The notes beneath the pieces were generated by a model that was not told the DNA's origin, searched no databases, and saw only the letters and a list, made by a program, of their open reading frames with translations. A stretch of DNA of 64,000 nt from Platanthera guangdongensis (Eukaryota; Streptophyta; Magnoliopsida; Asparagales; Orchidaceae). The DNA lies in the NCBI GenBank assembly GCA_039583875.1, contig CM077158.1, forward strand, positions 120,401,900 to 120,465,899, given 5' to 3'. The translations under genes were made by a program, and so were the position numbers. Below, in pieces: positions 63,498 to 64,000 of the stretch. Numbering within the stretch: position 1 is the stretch's first letter; each line of letters begins with the position of its first letter.

Positions 63498-64000
63498 TGT
63501 CACAACCCGCATTTTCTCAACGATGAAATCGTATCAGAGCAAGAGAAAACATGTGCCGTGATGCCATGTCGTGTAGGGATAACTGCACACGCTCAGGCAA
63601 AACTCCAGACCTTTGTTTTTAAGGAAAATCGTTGATTAAATATGAAAGAAAATCAGATATGTTGAAAGGCCGTATCCCTCGGCACGGTGGATCAGCTAGT
63701 CCACAAATAAAAGTATATTTATACGCAGCAGAAAATACTTTGGTTCGATTAAATTGACACTCTAAATGAGCATAAGTGTCCCCGAGAGACGACTCATGGT
63801 ATGCACGACTCTAAAGTGAATATAGTATGTATGAAAGATAGTCTTTTTACGCTAAGGAAATATAATGTCTTTGTTTTATAAATATGTTATGCATGAGGTA
63901 CATATAATAATGCTTTTAGGATTTAAAATATCTAACATGCACCTAGCATAAATCCTTCCCAGAAGCAAGTAAACAACCACAAATAGGCAAAAAACATCAG
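63498..64000 (-). mobile_element. LTR of another Tekay-type element, minus strand, cut by window end
   Basis: TGTCACAACCCGCATTTTC is the exact reverse complement of the LTR end at 45872-45890. The following 480 bp align throughout with the reverse complement of that LTR (for example GGATAACTGC, CCGTATCCCTCGGC, CTAACATGCA, AGCATAAATCC) but are clearly diverged. It is a related, not identical, family member inserted in the 5' LTR of element E. Confidence 0.88.

Noticed and set aside
1..64000. tRNA or rRNA genes
   Set aside because: The tRNA-like words found are 11- to 16-base primer binding sites; no cloverleaf or rRNA segment was recognised on either strand.

Overview
This window is plant nuclear DNA made almost entirely of LTR retrotransposons nested inside one another. 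I found no convincing host gene, rRNA, tRNA or CRISPR array. The evidence for a plant is the set of lineages: a Sirevirus-type Ty1/copia with an envelope-like ORF after pol, Ty3/gypsy chromoviruses of Tekay/Del type, a CRM-type (centromeric) chromovirus, tRNA-iMet-type primer sites, and AT-rich decayed spacers. The species cannot be named from this sequence. The density of nesting and the CRM-type copies suggest heterochromatic or pericentromeric DNA; that is inference.

Left part (1-15190). A young but non-autonomous copia element (Copia-1, 1-5501, cut by the window edge) has one long ORF coding for Gag plus an integrase that has lost catalytic residues; protease, RT and RNase H are absent. 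It abuts a decayed Sirevirus-like LTR relic (5502-6339), then Copia-2 (6340-10174), a full-domain but stop-riddled copia truncated inside RT. Copia-2 is cut by an LTR fragment (10175-11149) of a gypsy family that recurs further right. A decayed minus-strand Tekay-type gypsy follows (long LTR to 14423, integrase/chromodomain relic to about 15190).

Middle (15191-25196). About 2.6 kb has no recognisable content. Then comes a minus-strand concatemer of one deleted gypsy family: partial LTR, opposite-strand integrase scrap, LTR, gag-PR-partial RT, LTR, partial RT. In both complete units the RT is fused to the LTR at the same codon. An unrelated solo LTR (20579-21296, TSD CTAAT) sits inside the first unit.

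Right part (25197-64000). A minus-strand Tekay-type gypsy, here called E, starts at 25197 and runs to at least 63497. Its integrase/RNase H region was opened by a 22-kb Sirevirus (28876-51034, TSD CTTGC). The Sirevirus was itself opened in pol by a plus-strand Tekay-type element (36110-45890, TSD TGTAA) with palindromic 20-bp tandem arrays in its LTRs. The gag of E was opened by a CRM-type solo LTR (53946-54997, TSD GCTTC). Its 5' LTR was opened by a full-length CRM-type element (55595-63172, TSD CCTTA) and then by another Tekay-type LTR (63498 to the window end). Insertion order is therefore readable: concatemer, then E, then the Sirevirus, the two CRM copies and the last Tekay LTR, then the Tekay-type element inside the Sirevirus.

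Genes do not cooperate as operons here; each polyprotein served its own element. Most coding regions are broken. The most intact are the Copia-1 ORF, the Sirevirus RT-RNase H ORF and the integrase ORF of the plus-strand Tekay-type element. Recurrent themes are short palindromes packed into the LTRs of several unrelated families, and deletion derivatives that keep complementary subsets of retroelement domains.
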